A DNA stretch of 64,000 nt, from positions 1-64,000 of the forward strand of contig CAILSO010000008.1 of assembly GCA_903836945.1 (NCBI GenBank). The letters are read 5' to 3'. Under the pieces are notes generated by a model that saw only the letters and a list, made by a program, of their open reading frames with translations, was not told the DNA's origin and searched no databases. A program made the position numbers and the translations under genes. Of this stretch, positions 16,319-23,842 are shown one piece after another. This DNA comes from an uncultured Actinomycetes bacterium (GTDB lineage: Bacteria; Actinomycetota; Actinomycetes; Nanopelagicales; Nanopelagicaceae). Every line of letters starts with the position of its first letter. Within the stretch, counting starts at the first letter, position 1.

Positions 16319-16822
16319 GTGAGAGTAAGCGCAAACTTGGTCATTGGATCTGATGGAAGCACCACAATTGCCGGTCATTCGGCGGGACTGAGTTCGCAAA
16401 TAGATCGCAAGAGATTTCATCAATTGCGGGAAAATTCTCAGGTAATTCTGATCGGAGGAAATACCGCTAGAAATGAGCCTTATTCAAAAACTCCAAAGCA
16501 ATTAATCGTGGTTACTAAATTACCAGAAATTGAAAATCTTGCGCCAAATACAATTTTTTTAAATCTAGACCCGGTTGAGGCACTCACTAAAGTTAAAGAA
16601 GATTTCTCTGGACAAATACTTATAGAAGGCGGGCCAAGTTTTCTAAAACCACTTCTCTCCAACCAATTGATAGAAAATTTCTACGTGACGGTTTCAAAGG
16701 TAAGTGGTGGTGAAGGTCAGATTGATTTGCAGGAACTAACTCAGAATTATGAATTAGTCCAAAGTCTTGATAATGATGAAGACCCTGCGGAAAAATTCTT
16801 ACTCTTTAAGCCAAAGAAATAA
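16319..16822 (+). CDS. RibD C-terminal (pyrimidine/dihydrofolate reductase-like) domain protein
   Basis: From the GTG at 16319 the protein is 167 residues. It begins RVSANLVIGSDGSTTIAGHSAGL and has the reductase-fold motifs DRKRFHQLREN, LIGGNTARNEPY and ILIEGGPSFLKPLL, as in the RibD_C/dihydrofolate reductase-like family. It is a stand-alone NAD(P)H reductase domain without the deaminase half, so it may not act in riboflavin synthesis. The track start 28 codons upstream would run into the divergent NlpC/P60 gene; the leaderless -10 supports the shorter form. It converges with the EamA gene and overlaps it by 17 bases. Confidence 0.8.
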   Translation: MRVSANLVIGSDGSTTIAGHSAGLSSQIDRKRFHQLRENSQVILIGGNTARNEPYSKTPKQLIVVTKLPEIENLAPNTIFLNLDPVEALTKVKEDFSGQILIEGGPSFLKPLLSNQLIENFYVTVSKVSGGEGQIDLQELTQNYELVQSLDNDEDPAEKFLLFKPKK

Positions 16823-17645
16823 CAGCAACACCACTTACTGCAAGCAAAATCCCAAGATATTGAATTTTGTGCAGCCGCTCGTGTAAAAATCGAAAAGCTA
16901 AGAGCGCGGTAACTATTGGGAATAATGAACCAAGAACCATCGCAATCGATACCAACCCCTTGGTTGTGGCGATGCCTAATAGGTAATTTGCCAGAAAATC
17001 ACTCACCCCGATTGCACTAAGTGCTACAAGATCTACTTTCCCAAAGCCACCAAAAGTTCTATATCTAGCTGCAAGAATTAGTGAGATAAAGACCGTGATG
17101 ATTCTCATCGAGGTCATAGTAAATAGCGCACTGGTCTTTGATCCTTGAGCCATAAAGGTAAGTGCAGTTCCAAAACCAATGGCAGCGCCCAAGCCAAAGA
17201 AAAGTGGCTTAACTGGGAGACCTTTAACGATATCCGGACCAGATGCGCAAAAGGCGCCCACAAGAGCAATCGCCATTCCAATTAAGGCAAATGACTTTGG
17301 TCGTTCACCATTTATAAATGCATAAGCAAGTGGAATTACAACGCTGAGAGAACTTATTGGAGAGACAACACCCATGCGCCCGGTCGCTAACCCGGAATAA
17401 AAAGAGATCAAGCCTAAAAATCCAGCGATACCGGCGCCGAGTGCTGGGAGAAAATAGCCATTCCACGAAAAATTAGGAGCAATAAATTTTCCACCGAGCA
17501 AAATCAAAGATAAACCAACTAACAATCCGATAGTTTGCGAAGCACCAGTTACTGCCAAGGCTTTAAATCTCTTAGATAAATTTCCACCTAGAAAATCGGC
17601 GGTCCCCCAAAGCAAACTTGAAAAGAGGGCTAATAGTGAGGCCAT
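16806..17645 (-). CDS. EamA/DMT family transporter
   Basis: The 279-residue protein has ten predicted transmembrane helices in two repeats of five. The first repeat begins ALFSSLLWGTADFLGGNLSK and the second begins near PLFFGLGAAIGFGTALTFMA. The last helix, YLGILLAVSGVAVISLA, is typical of EamA domains. DMT proteins usually export amino acids, nucleotides or other small metabolites; the substrate is unknown. TAAGGT lies 6 bases before the ATG. Confidence 0.88.
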   Translation of the reverse strand: MASLLALFSSLLWGTADFLGGNLSKRFKALAVTGASQTIGLLVGLSLILLGGKFIAPNFSWNGYFLPALGAGIAGFLGLISFYSGLATGRMGVVSPISSLSVVIPLAYAFINGERPKSFALIGMAIALVGAFCASGPDIVKGLPVKPLFFGLGAAIGFGTALTFMAQGSKTSALFTMTSMRIITVFISLILAARYRTFGGFGKVDLVALSAIGVSDFLANYLLGIATTKGLVSIAMVLGSLFPIVTALLAFRFLHERLHKIQYLGILLAVSGVAVISLA

Positions 17646-17651
17646 GTGATT

Positions 17652-17657
17652 ACCTTA
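17652..17657 (-). promoter_or_regulatory. Leaderless -10 (TAAGGT) for EamA transporter
   Basis: TAAGGT, 6 bases, then ATG at 17645. The AAGG inside it could also serve as a Shine-Dalgarno if transcription starts further upstream. Confidence 0.5.
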
Positions 17658-17704
17658 GGCCAAACCCCTGCTCGCGCCTTCGCAAATAAGGCAACCTTGC
17701 GCCT

Positions 17705-17710
17705 TACCAT
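17705..17710 (+). promoter_or_regulatory. Leaderless -10 (TACCAT) for DUF3000 gene
   Basis: TACCAT, 6 bases, then GTG at 17717. Confidence 0.6.
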
Positions 17711-17716
17711 TTAGCA

Positions 17717-18259
17717 GTGCGCGCAATTGATTTCTCCGAAACGATAGCCGCTATTCGCGCGATCAAGCCTCGGACTGAGATTCTCTTGGAAGAGGTTCCA
17801 GCCCCACAAAAGCTTGCACCATTCGCCTTTGCGATGACCGCCGATGTTTTAGAAGATGCGGCAACCGGTCGTTTTGTTTTATTGCATGACCCTGATGGCC
17901 AAGATGGTTGGGGCGGAAATTATCGTTGTGTCACCTTTGTCCGGGCGGCTATCGATACTGAGATGGCGGCAGATCCGCTGCTCTGCGATGTTGGCTGGAC
18001 TTGGTTGATGGAATCATTAAATAGAAATGGCTGCGATTTCACGGCGCCAAGTGGGACGGTAACTAGAGTTGCAAGTGCCTCATATGGAACTTTAGAAAAT
18101 CGCGATGAAGATAGCGAACTTGAAGTGCGGGCATCTTGGACTCCAACAACTGCAACGGGTATTGCAAACCATGTGCGCGCTTGGCTGGAGTTATTGGAAA
18201 TCTCAGCTGGATTAGCGCCGATTCCGCAGGGCGTGACGCAATTAAGTCACAGCAAATAA
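17717..18259 (+). CDS. DUF3000 domain-containing protein
   Basis: The 180-residue protein matches the actinobacterial DUF3000 family: a start rich in IRAIKPRTEILLEEVPAPQKLAP, GRFVLLHDPDGQDGWGG, FVRAAIDTEMAADPLL and WLMESLNRNGC. Its function is unknown. In actinobacteria this family commonly sits before ribonuclease D and near dxs, and here rnd follows 16 bases after the stop, so the usual order is kept. The GTG start is leaderless. Confidence 0.9.
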   Translation: MRAIDFSETIAAIRAIKPRTEILLEEVPAPQKLAPFAFAMTADVLEDAATGRFVLLHDPDGQDGWGGNYRCVTFVRAAIDTEMAADPLLCDVGWTWLMESLNRNGCDFTAPSGTVTRVASASYGTLENRDEDSELEVRASWTPTTATGIANHVRAWLELLEISAGLAPIPQGVTQLSHSK

Positions 18260-18275
18260 ATTCTAGGAATTAAAT

Positions 18276-19550
18276 ATGTCAGAACCATTACTTGCGCCGT
18301 ATAACGGAATTCCTAAATTAGTTGAGAATGAGAGCGAATTAGAAAAAGCGCTAACCCAGTTACTAAATGGCAGTGGTCCAATTGCAATCGATGCCGAACG
18401 CGCATCGGGTTATCGTTATTCAGCACGGGCTTATTTGATTCAAATAAAGCGAACCGATGGTGGCCTACATCTAATTGATCCAATTGCAGTGGGCGAAAGC
18501 GATCTTTGGGGAAAGTTCAGCGAAGATGTTGGCGAAGAAGAGTGGATTATTCATGCTAGCACCCAAGATTTGGCTTGCCTTCGCGAAGTTGGGCTTAACC
18601 CCAAAAAGATATTTGATACCGAACTCGGTGGCCGTATTGCCGGTTGCGAGCGCGTTGGCCTTGGTCCACTAACTGAAGAGTTGCTCGATATCTCACTTGC
18701 AAAAGAACACTCAGCTGTTGATTGGTCACTTCGCCCACTTCGGGAAGAGTGGCTTAGTTATGCCGCACTTGATGTCGAACTTCTTGTAGAACTTCGTGAC
18801 GCGGTTGCTGGAATTTTGCTAGCGCAAGGAAAATTAAATTGGGCGATGGAAGACTTTGCGGCAATCCTTAGCGCCCCGCCCCCACCACCTCGCGTTGATC
18901 CATGGCGACGAACCTCTGGCATGCACAAGGTTCGCGATCGTTTGACCCTTGGCGTTATTCGGGCGCTCTGGTTGGCTCGTGATTCATATGCCCGCGAGAT
19001 TGATCTAGCCCCCGGTCGCGTCTTTAACGATGAGACTCTCATGGAGGTAATCAATAAGAAGCCAAATGGCCTGGGAGATTTTCGCAAAATTATTTCAAGA
19101 CGTACGCGTGTGCAGAACGCTCCGGTGGAGAGTTGGTATGAGACCTACTTAGCTGCGCTAGCGGCGCCGCTATCGGAACAACCCGAACTTCGAATTCCTT
19201 CAAATACCCTGCCGCCAGTAAAGATTTGGCAGACCAGAAATCCCTTGGGCTATGCCCGCATAACTCATGCCCGCGCAATCGTCCACGAACTATCCGAGGA
19301 TTTAGTTATGGCCCCAGAAAACCTCATCTCGCCGGAGGCCGTTAGAAGAGTCTGTTGGAGCGAGCCTCCTGCAAGCGCCGATCAATACTTACCCTACGTA
19401 GAGGCAACGCTGGCCGAGTATGGGGCTAGAAAGTGGCAAATTCGGGCTATTTCAAGTGGCCTAGCTGGCATCTTGAACGTTACCGAGCCCATTGTGACCC
19501 CGGATGCGGAAAGAACCGAGTCGGTGAATGAGGGCGTGGAAAGTGATTAA
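18276..19550 (+). CDS. rnd: Ribonuclease D-family 3'-5' exoribonuclease with HRDC domain
   Basis: The 424-residue protein has a DEDD exonuclease domain: Exo I AIDAERASGYRYS, Exo II near IIHASTQDLACLREVG and Exo III YAALDVELLVELRDAV. An HRDC domain follows, with a helix pattern near REIDLAPGRVFNDETLMEV. It trims 3' ends of stable RNAs such as tRNA precursors. An AGGA Shine-Dalgarno 7 bases before the ATG shows it is translated as the second gene after DUF3000. The proline run PPPPPRVDPW links the two domains. Confidence 0.9.
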   Translation: MSEPLLAPYNGIPKLVENESELEKALTQLLNGSGPIAIDAERASGYRYSARAYLIQIKRTDGGLHLIDPIAVGESDLWGKFSEDVGEEEWIIHASTQDLACLREVGLNPKKIFDTELGGRIAGCERVGLGPLTEELLDISLAKEHSAVDWSLRPLREEWLSYAALDVELLVELRDAVAGILLAQGKLNWAMEDFAAILSAPPPPPRVDPWRRTSGMHKVRDRLTLGVIRALWLARDSYAREIDLAPGRVFNDETLMEVINKKPNGLGDFRKIISRRTRVQNAPVESWYETYLAALAAPLSEQPELRIPSNTLPPVKIWQTRNPLGYARITHARAIVHELSEDLVMAPENLISPEAVRRVCWSEPPASADQYLPYVEATLAEYGARKWQIRAISSGLAGILNVTEPIVTPDAERTESVNEGVESD

Positions 19551-19590
19551 TTACGCAACATTTGAGTTGCGTAAATGCCATAACCGGTTC

Positions 19591-19596
19591 TAGGCT
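19591..19596 (+). promoter_or_regulatory. Leaderless -10 (TAGGCT) for FTR1-type permease
   Basis: TAGGCT, 6 bases, then GTG at 19603. A TTGCGT -35 candidate at 19567-19572 gives an 18-base spacer. Confidence 0.65.
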
Positions 19597-19602
19597 TTAG
19601 GG

Positions 19603-20415
19603 GTGTTGAGCACCTTTCTAATCGCACTTCGCGAGGGCGTTGAAGCCTCGTTGATCATTGGCATTTTGGTTGCTTACTTGAAGAAGGCGAATCGCGAAAA
19701 GTCACTACCTGCCATTTGGCTAGGTGTTGGTGTCGCAGCGACCTTGGCACTTGGCTTTGGCGCCTTTCTAACATTTACCTCAACTCAATTATCGGTTCGC
19801 GGCGAAGAGATCTTTGCCGGTACAACTTCGATCGCTGCAGTTTTGATGGTCACCTTTATGGTCTTTTGGATGAAGGCAAGCGCCCGCGGAATCAAGGCAG
19901 ATTTACACGGCAAGCTCGATGCCGCACTTCCTCTTGGAAATCTGGCTCTAACTGTCACCGCCTTCTTTGCAGTAGCACGTGAAGGTCTTGAGACCGCGCT
20001 CTTTGTCTTTAGTAATTTTAAAAATGTCTCAAAGGATTCGGCGCCATCACTCGGTTTAATCCTTGGTTTACTTGCCGCCATCTCACTTGGCATTGCAATC
20101 TATCGCCGCAGTATTCAAATTAATTTAGGAAAGTTTTTCACGGTAACTGGCAGCGCGCTATTGGTCATCGCCGCCGGAGTTCTTGCCCATGGCGTAAATG
20201 AATTCCAAAAATTTAACGCCCTACCTGGTGCTGGTGCCTACATTTGGAATTGGAAGTCGGCCAATTCAGTTCTCTCCACAGTTCTAGATGGAACGATCGG
20301 TATTGGAACTTCGATCACCTGGTTGCAACTATTCATCTGGGCGGCTTACCTATCCCTGACCCTTCGTAGCTATCTAAAGAAGCCGGCGCCAGCCCCTCAA
20401 TTGGTTAAGGCGTAA
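19603..20415 (+). CDS. FTR1/EfeU-family iron permease
   Basis: The 270-residue membrane protein has seven predicted helices and both REGxE iron-transport motifs, ALREGVEASLIIG in helix 1 and AREGLETALFVF in the middle. These motifs define the oxidase-dependent FTR1/EfeU permeases. In many bacteria efeU is followed by efeO and efeB; neither is present here, so this copy appears to be a lone permease. The GTG start is leaderless. The stop codon leads directly into a 64-bp tandem repeat that separates it from fadA. Confidence 0.9.
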   Translation: MLSTFLIALREGVEASLIIGILVAYLKKANREKSLPAIWLGVGVAATLALGFGAFLTFTSTQLSVRGEEIFAGTTSIAAVLMVTFMVFWMKASARGIKADLHGKLDAALPLGNLALTVTAFFAVAREGLETALFVFSNFKNVSKDSAPSLGLILGLLAAISLGIAIYRRSIQINLGKFFTVTGSALLVIAAGVLAHGVNEFQKFNALPGAGAYIWNWKSANSVLSTVLDGTIGIGTSITWLQLFIWAAYLSLTLRSYLKKPAPAPQLVKA

Positions 20416-20478
20416 TTACTTAAGGCTGAAATTACTTAAGGGCGAAATTACTTAAGGCTGAAATTACTTAAGGCTGAA
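20415..20478 (+). repeat. Four tandem 16-bp repeats
   Basis: The unit is ATTACTTAAGGCTGAA. Copies 1, 3 and 4 are identical and copy 2 differs at two positions. Each contains the palindrome CTTAAG. The array starts on the last base of the FTR1-type gene's stop codon and ends 26 bases before the fadA -10 hexamer. Confidence 0.95.
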
Positions 20479-20504
20479 TAGTTCCCATTTAACCTACCGG
20501 CGAG

Positions 20505-20510
20505 TAACCT
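20505..20510 (+). promoter_or_regulatory. Leaderless -10 (TAACCT) for fadA
   Basis: TAACCT, 7 bases, then ATG at 20518. Confidence 0.5.
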
Positions 20511-20517
20511 AGCTGGT

Positions 20518-21729
20518 ATGAGTAACGATCAGCCAATGAACCTCAAGAATGTAGTCCTAGTCGATGCCGCCCGCTCTCCATTTGGTAAAGCCGGCAGCCT
20601 CTATCAAGGAACTCGCGCCGATGACATCATGGTCCGCACCTTGCGCGGTCTACTCGAGCGAAATCCAAAGGTTGATCTAACGGCGATCGATGATGTTGCG
20701 ATTGCAGCCGCAACACAAGTTGGCGATCAAGGTATGAATATCGGTCGAAGCGTTTCACTTTTGGCTGGTATCCCAAATACTGTTCCGGGTTACTCAATCG
20801 ATCGTTGGTGCGCGGGCGCGCTTACTGCAGTAACTACGATCTCTGGCGCAATTGCAATGGGCCAATATGAATTAGCAATTGCTGGTGGCGTTGAACATAT
20901 GGGCAACCACCCAATGGGCGATTTGATGGATCCAAATCCAAGATACCTAGCTGAAAAATTAGTTGATCAAGATGCGCTAGCGATGGGCGCAACGGCCGAG
21001 CGTTTACATGACAAGTTTCCACACTTAACAAAAGAGCGCGCCGATAAATATGCTCTGGCTTCACAACAAAAGACGGCTGCGGCTTATGAAGCTGGAAAAA
21101 TTCAACGAGATTTAATACCAGTCGCAGTTAGATCAACTGAGCTTGGTTATGGGATTGCAACCGTTGATGAACCACCACGTCCCGGAACAACACTTGAAGC
21201 ACTCGCTGCGCTTAAAACACCGTTTCGTGCCGCCGGTCGCGTAACTGCCGGAAATGCAGCTGGCTTAAATGATGGTGCTACAGCTGCGATCTTGGCTAGT
21301 GAAGATTACGCAAAGGAAAATGGCTTAGGAATAAAGGCCCGGCTAGTTTCATTTGCCTTTGCTGGTGTTGAACCAGAGATTATGGGATATGGCCCGGTTC
21401 CAAGCACGATCAAGGCGCTAGCAAAAGCTGGTTTAAAGATTGAAGATATTGGTTTATTTGAAGTAAATGAAGCTTTTGCAATTCAAGTGCTCTCATTCCT
21501 AGATCACTTTGGAATTGCCGATGATGATTCACGGGTAAATAAATATGGCGGTGCTATTGCGGTGGGACATCCACTGGCCTCTTCCGGCGTTCGCTTAATG
21601 ATTAATCTCGCTCGAGGATTTGAGGAGCATCCAGAAGTTCGTTATGGCTTAACCACCATGTGTATCGGTCTTGGAATGGGTGGCAGCGTAATTTGGGAGA
21701 ACCCACACTTCAACGGAAAGCAGGCATAA
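20518..21729 (+). CDS. fadA: Acetyl-CoA C-acyltransferase (thiolase), FadA type
   Basis: The 403-residue thiolase has the acyl-accepting Cys in SIDRWCAGALTAV (near 95), the VNEAFA motif, GGAIAVGHPLASSG with the catalytic His, and the second Cys in TTMCIGLGMGG. It cleaves 3-ketoacyl-CoA to acetyl-CoA and a shortened acyl-CoA. It sits one base upstream of fadB and forms the trifunctional beta-oxidation pair with it. The array of 16-bp repeats lies just before its promoter. Confidence 0.94.
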   Translation: MSNDQPMNLKNVVLVDAARSPFGKAGSLYQGTRADDIMVRTLRGLLERNPKVDLTAIDDVAIAAATQVGDQGMNIGRSVSLLAGIPNTVPGYSIDRWCAGALTAVTTISGAIAMGQYELAIAGGVEHMGNHPMGDLMDPNPRYLAEKLVDQDALAMGATAERLHDKFPHLTKERADKYALASQQKTAAAYEAGKIQRDLIPVAVRSTELGYGIATVDEPPRPGTTLEALAALKTPFRAAGRVTAGNAAGLNDGATAAILASEDYAKENGLGIKARLVSFAFAGVEPEIMGYGPVPSTIKALAKAGLKIEDIGLFEVNEAFAIQVLSFLDHFGIADDDSRVNKYGGAIAVGHPLASSGVRLMINLARGFEEHPEVRYGLTTMCIGLGMGGSVIWENPHFNGKQA

Positions 21730-21730
21730 C

Positions 21731-23842
21731 ATGAGCGAACTTACCTTGCCACAAGGCGCCCCGGAAGAAGTTGTTACTGCTGCACTTCACCGCGAAGTTG
21801 ATCTAACTCCCTTTGGTCATAAGGGCACACTTTCATTAATAACCCTTGATAACGGGATGGATCACAACCGCCCAAATACCTTCGGGCCAAAATCACTAGC
21901 CGCACTTAATGACGCAATCAGCACCGCCGAGGCAAGTAGCTCGGTCGCGATAGCAATTACTGGAAAACCATTTATCTTTGCCGCTGGTGCGGATCTATCC
22001 GCTCTCTCCTTTTTAGATAAGAAAGAGCAAGCCCTTGCGATTGGAAAATTAGGGCACGATGTCTTTCGCCGACTTGGCTCATCCACCAAACCAACCTTTG
22101 CCTTTATCAATGGTCTGGCCCTAGGTGGCGGATTAGAAGTCGGATTACATTGCAATTACCGAACCATGGCTACCACCACATTTAGCGCACTGCCAGAGTG
22201 CTTCCTTGGGTTAGTTCCTGGTTGGGGCGGGGCAACTATTTTGCCTAAATTAATTGGTCCAGAAAAGGCAGTTCAAGTAATCATTTTGAATGCGCTAAAT
22301 AACAACACCATGTTGCGCGCTAAGGATGCTCTTGCTCTTGGAGTTAGTGATGCCATATTTGAGCCATCAGATTTTCTAGAGAACTCTGTGAAATTTGCAG
22401 CTGATGTCTTAAGCGGAAAACGAAAAATTGAACGGAGCAATTTCACCAAAGATGATGCAGCTTGGGACGTTGCACTCGCCACCGGCAAGGCCGCCATCGC
22501 AAAGAAATATGGTGGCGCGCAAATTACCGCTCCCCTAAAAGCCTTGGATCTAATTGGTGCGGCAAAATCCAATTCCCTTAGCGAAGGTTTTGCAGCGGAA
22601 GATATTGCCCTAGCCGAGCTAACAATGAGCGACCCACTTCGCGCCTCGTTATATGCCTTTAATTTGATTCAAAAGAAGCGTAAGAAAGTTGAGGGAGCGC
22701 CAAAGCCGGCACTTGCCCGAAAGGTTACAAAGGTGGGCGTTGTTGGCGCTGGCCTGATGGCTTCGCAGCTCGCGCTTATCATGCTGCGCAATTTGAAGGT
22801 TCCTGTTGTGATAACCGATCTAGACCAAGAGCGAGTTGATAAGGGGCTTGCCTACATAAAGAGCGAATTAGCCAAGTTGGTTGAAAAAAAGCGCATGAGC
22901 CAAGAGAGCGCCGCTCGCCTTTCAACTTTAATCACCGGCTCTACGGATAAGTCAATATTTGCCGATGCAAATTTTGTTATTGAAGCCATCTTTGAAGAAC
23001 TCTCGCTAAAGCAAGAACTCTTTAAAGAACTTGAATCAATCGTTGCCCCTGATTGCATATTGGCAACAAATACCTCATCGCTTTCCGTAACCAAAATGTC
23101 GGATGGGTTAAAAAATCCCGAACGTGTAATTGGATTTCACTTCTTCAATCCGGTTGCCGTCATGCCGCTTTTGGAAATTGCCCGCACCGCCGCCACGGAT
23201 GATGCAACTACTGCCACTGCGGTTGCAGTCGGAAAAGAGCTAAAGAAGACGATGGTGATCGTTAAAGATTCACCAGCCTTTGTAGTAAACCGACTACTGA
23301 CAAGATTCATGGGCGAAATAACCGATGCGATTGATGAAGGTACGCCACCTGATGTGGCTGATTCGGCGATGGTGCCTCTTGGTCTGCCGATGAGTTCACT
23401 TGAGTTGCTTGGATTAGTTGGGCCTGGAGTCGCACTGCATGTAGCGCAAACACTTCACGCAAACCTTGGCGACCGTTATCGCATCTCCCCAACCATGGAG
23501 CGCTTTGTTAAAGAAGGCATAAAGACCTTCTACATTAAAGATGATGCGGGCAATCGAGTTGCAAATCCTGCTGCACTTGCTTTGATCGAGAAGGGCACAA
23601 CGCCATCTAGCGCCGAGGAAGTTCGTATTCGGGCACTTAGCGCCTTGGCGCAGGAGGCTCGCATGATGCTAGATGAAGGCGTTGTTGCAACAGCTGCTGA
23701 AATTGATTTGTGCATGTTGCTTGGATGCGGCTGGCCAATGCACCTTGGCGGAATCTTGCCTTACTTAGATCGCGAAGGCTTTAGCGAGAAGGTTTCTGGT
23801 TCTCGTTTTCATCCACCTGGAGTTGCTTCGCTTCCGAAGTAA
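21731..23842 (+). CDS. fadB: Fatty-acid oxidation complex alpha subunit: enoyl-CoA hydratase/3-hydroxyacyl-CoA dehydrogenase
   Basis: The 703-residue fusion has a crotonase domain first: FAAGADLSAL and INGLALGGGLEVGLH for the oxyanion hole, and SALPECFLGLVPGWGG with the catalytic acid. A 3-hydroxyacyl-CoA dehydrogenase follows: the NAD motif KVGVVGAGLMASQLA near residue 337, ATNTSSLS and FHFFNPVAVMPLLEI with the catalytic His. A C-terminal HADH helical domain ends the protein. It hydrates enoyl-CoA and oxidises the product. An AGGC Shine-Dalgarno in the end of fadA drives it. Its last 62 bases overlap the convergent dxs gene. Confidence 0.95.
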   Translation: MSELTLPQGAPEEVVTAALHREVDLTPFGHKGTLSLITLDNGMDHNRPNTFGPKSLAALNDAISTAEASSSVAIAITGKPFIFAAGADLSALSFLDKKEQALAIGKLGHDVFRRLGSSTKPTFAFINGLALGGGLEVGLHCNYRTMATTTFSALPECFLGLVPGWGGATILPKLIGPEKAVQVIILNALNNNTMLRAKDALALGVSDAIFEPSDFLENSVKFAADVLSGKRKIERSNFTKDDAAWDVALATGKAAIAKKYGGAQITAPLKALDLIGAAKSNSLSEGFAAEDIALAELTMSDPLRASLYAFNLIQKKRKKVEGAPKPALARKVTKVGVVGAGLMASQLALIMLRNLKVPVVITDLDQERVDKGLAYIKSELAKLVEKKRMSQESAARLSTLITGSTDKSIFADANFVIEAIFEELSLKQELFKELESIVAPDCILATNTSSLSVTKMSDGLKNPERVIGFHFFNPVAVMPLLEIARTAATDDATTATAVAVGKELKKTMVIVKDSPAFVVNRLLTRFMGEITDAIDEGTPPDVADSAMVPLGLPMSSLELLGLVGPGVALHVAQTLHANLGDRYRISPTMERFVKEGIKTFYIKDDAGNRVANPAALALIEKGTTPSSAEEVRIRALSALAQEARMMLDEGVVATAAEIDLCMLLGCGWPMHLGGILPYLDREGFSEKVSGSRFHPPGVASLPK

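Noticed and set aside
20415-20478. Possible CRISPR array
   Set aside because: The repeats are head-to-tail with no spacers and are too short. The arrays at 40550 and 55345 fail for the same reason.
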